From: an uncultured Collinsella sp.
GTDB lineage: Bacteria; Actinomycetota; Coriobacteriia; Coriobacteriales; Coriobacteriaceae
Direction of reading: 5' to 3'
Length of the DNA: 64,000 bases
NCBI GenBank assembly: GCA_900540995.1
Contig: UQHO01000005.1
Coordinates: 21,556-85,555 of the forward strand
Numbering within the stretch: the first letter of the stretch is position 1; every line of letters begins with the position of its first letter. This document shows, piece after piece, positions 62,068 to 64,000 of this stretch. The notes beneath the pieces are model-generated. The model worked only from the letters and a program-made list of their open reading frames with translations, did no database searches and had not been told where the DNA came from. A program made the translations under genes and the position numbers.

Positions 62068-62694
62068 TCATAAGGATCGGCTATCCCTTACCTGTGACAC
62101 AATCTCAAACGCACAGAACAGAATCATCAGTCCAATCATCGCATAAGAGGCAGCCGGACCTTCAAGCACTATTCCACAAAGAACAATCTCCGCGCCGCCA
62201 ATAAGAACTGTTATCAGGCGCTCTGCCTTTTTGCTCTCGCCGCTCGCATAAAAAGGCGGCAAAGCGCACAAGATCACATATAGCCCGGGAAGGGAATACA
62301 GGATCGATAGTCCAAGCCCCCCATCAACCGCAGTGTTTTGCGTAAGAATCAACTGAACCCAAACGGCAATTATCACTGAGCAGGTTGTCGATAAAAGAAG
62401 ACTAGAAATATAGCACGCAACAAAGTCCCGTCGCATTCGAACAGAGAAATCCGCGAACTCTCTTCGCCGCGTGGAAACAATAAGGTACACAGAAATTGCA
62501 ATAGAACCAATCAGAGAAAACAGCGGAACAACCAGCAATTCAAGCTTATTACCCCATCGATCAACCACACCCCCACTCCAATGAGCGGGAATTGTATCAG
62601 GGAGGACTGACCAAGCCGCCCATAGAATCAGAAATGGAAGAATAGAGAGGATGAAAGATGATAACACTGCAGTAATTTTTTTTGAGGCTCTCAT
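62068..62694 (-). CDS. DUF1648-like membrane protein
   Basis: 208 residues with about six hydrophobic helices. LPDTIPAHWSGGVVDRWGNK near residue 35 is the DUF1648 signature found in SdpI-like immunity proteins, but the rest is diverged. The codon use is clearly more AT-rich than in the neighbouring genes and the gene lies between two 178-bp direct repeats, so it was probably acquired as a cassette. ATG 62694 follows AAGGAGATG. The function is not known; an immunity-type role is possible. Confidence 0.78.
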   Translation of the reverse strand: MRASKKITAVLSSFILSILPFLILWAAWSVLPDTIPAHWSGGVVDRWGNKLELLVVPLFSLIGSIAISVYLIVSTRRREFADFSVRMRRDFVACYISSLLLSTTCSVIIAVWVQLILTQNTAVDGGLGLSILYSLPGLYVILCALPPFYASGESKKAERLITVLIGGAEIVLCGIVLEGPAASYAMIGLMILFCAFEIVSQVRDSRSL

Positions 62695-62745
62695 CGATTC
62701 CGCATCTCCTTGCGCGCCCACATTCCACTCCGCCTTAAATCAAGT

Positions 62746-62923
62746 ATACGTTTTGAGACCGGCAAGCTGTTGCCGGCTCGAAGACAGCGGCCCGGTGCAC
62801 CGGGCCGATCGATAGAGGACTCAGGTTCACAGCGCAGTTTCTTGGGGCTCGCATATATAGGAAGACTTGATCGGCAATCGATTTTAATAAAGTCGACAGC
62901 GCATGTCAGAGCTTTCAACAAAT
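62746..62923 (+). repeat. 178-bp direct repeat, copy 2
   Basis: Same orientation and length as 61849-62026. In this copy the CCGGCAA/TTGCCGG hairpin is perfect. Confidence 0.85.
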
Positions 62924-62970
62924 CGCAGGTAAATCCGTGTACCAATTTTTGGTACACGGATTTACCTGCG
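62924..62970. repeat. Perfect 22-bp stem hairpin
   Basis: 62924-62945 is exactly complementary to 62949-62970, with the loop TTT. It begins directly at the end of the second 178-bp repeat; copy 1 has no such hairpin. Confidence 0.9.
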
Positions 62971-63000
62971 ATGTTCATGCTTGGTCAAAAGCCCATCAAG

Positions 63001-63225
63001 CGATATATTCATTATTTTAATGCGCGCGCCTGAGCTTTTGGCTGAAGTGGCGGTCCGACCGCCGGCAGGCGGCCACGCTATGTCCAAAGGCCACGCCTAC
63101 TCCCAGTGCCCGGCTACGTCGACGACCCAGTGCTGCCCGTCGAGTTCCTGCCGCAGAGCTACATCAGGGACGTCTTATTGGGGGACGACCACATGGAACC
63201 CCGGGAGATCAAGCTGTACGGCTGA
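63001..63225 (+). pseudogene. Possible C-terminal gene remnant
   Basis: The frame ending at TGA 63223-63225 reads VDDPVLPVEFLPQSYIRDVL then EPREIKLYG-stop, a protein-like tail without a start codon. No family is recognised. Confidence 0.3.
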
Positions 63226-63285
63226 TCCATCCGTCAACAACATGTCAAAGCCCCAAAACCCAACAGGATCGCGAACGAGGGGATG

Positions 63286-63325
63286 AATTGACCGCCCGGG
63301 TATTTGCGCCCGGGCGGTCAATTTT
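63286..63325 (+). terminator. Strong intrinsic terminator
   Basis: A perfect 15-bp stem AATTGACCGCCCGGG with its complement (63286-63300, 63309-63323), then TTTT. Confidence 0.85.
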
Positions 63326-64000
63326 ATCAACCATGGGCGCGATTCTGTGAGGCCATTTTTCTGGCATCCGCCGTTTGCTCCGGTCTCAACGCATCCATCC
63401 ACCGTTCAGTAATCTTTGCGAACGCGACCACGTGCGCATTTGTCGAACAATCAAATGTCCGACAATGTCTGACGGAGCTGTCAGACATTCACGCACGAAC
63501 ATACGAGCTTCGCGAGCGATTGTAGGCAACTAGTAGCCCCAGCTGCGTCTTTGGCGCAGGTTCGACGTCTGACATCTTGAATGTCTGACGTTGAACGAAG
63601 CTGGTTGATAACAAGCAGGTGGAATAAACATGGAGCCCGACACCTCTCGCGCAATCGGCGCGCGGCAAGGGTCTGGCCCATCTCATATGTTGCCAACGCT
63701 AACGGTGAACCTGAGCGCCCGGGCACATTCTTTGTTGGCTGAAACCTGCATAGCAACTAGCGGAAGGCATCATCGAAGGAGTGTGCTGGAAAGCACCCGT
63801 CTCCTTAACTGTTAGAAATGCAAGTTAATAATCTATGTGGTCAATATAATACCGTTGAACCCGCGTATCGATACCGCTCAGTCATTCGCCTCGCCCCCGT
63901 CGCACGCATCTTCATTCGGTCTGTCATTATTAATCTAACGATGACTTGAGAAATGTAGGTGCTTCTAAATGTACTGTCGACTTCTTCTCAAACTAATCCT
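63326..64000. other. Right end: no supported gene
   Basis: Short open frames here lack ribosome-binding sites and recognisable motifs. The stretch holds repeated GTCTGACAT/ATGTCTGAC words (near 63463-63488 as AATGTCTGAC/GTCAGACATT, and near 63566-63594). The last 180 bases become AT-rich, as upstream of a gene beyond the window. Confidence 0.4.

Noticed and set aside
63753..63820. Possible partial tRNA-like fold near the right edge
   Set aside because: No acceptor stem pairing, no GTTCGA-type T-loop and no anticodon arm could be assembled.

Overview
The window is about 64 kb of GC-rich chromosome, most likely from Collinsella or a close relative in the Coriobacteriia (inferred). The support is anaerobe-type genes (a CD1871A/NapH-type redox operon, an EFR1 ferredoxin, no respiratory chain), Actinobacteria-style GC-rich codon use, sortase-anchored proteins, and several families of intergenic hairpin repeats. 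I see no rRNA, tRNA or CRISPR array.

Left part (1-29.4 kb). Housekeeping and accessory genes are mixed here: two rRNA methyltransferases (rsmJ, rlmA), ung, release factor 3 (prfC), trmO and a tRNA-dihydrouridine synthase. With them are MATE and EamA exporters, a LysR regulator, an SDR plus VUT-family transporter pair, a GntR-ABC exporter operon behind a palindromic promoter, an EFR1 flavodoxin-ferredoxin, a ClC channel, a LOG protein and a two-TM potassium channel. A signalling block at 17.2-23.7 kb holds a large hybrid kinase with two fused solute-binding domains, and a second hybrid kinase translationally coupled to a solute-binding lipoprotein. At 27.2-29.8 kb the sequence is mostly repeats plus an orphan ribbon-helix-helix gene.

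Middle (29.8-49.7 kb). A TetR-controlled locus encodes an agmatine-deiminase-family enzyme, an atypical carbamoyltransferase and two paralogous OFA-type MFS carriers. Four similar palindromes lie at its promoters. Next come a 1084-residue MacB-like ABC protein and an extracytoplasmic redox operon (CD1871A-like CXXC mini-protein, NapH-like Fe-S membrane protein, TlpA lipoprotein), divergent from an OmpR-type two-component system. A LuxR regulator precedes a 1455-residue Tat-type, LAxTG-anchored surface protein.

Right part (49.7-64 kb). An XRE/membrane-protein pair is followed by two P-loop ATPase genes, each with an array of near-identical short repeats running into its ribosome-binding site. 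They flank an atypical type IIA topoisomerase pair. Further right are an FMN reductase, an LPATG protein and an HxlR/cupin pair. From 60.8 kb the DNA is a gene graveyard: an XRE gene broken by TAG codons, a histidine-kinase tail, a truncated antitoxin, a 178-bp direct repeat flanking an AT-richer DUF1648-like gene, and long hairpins. This suggests the edge of a decayed mobile region.
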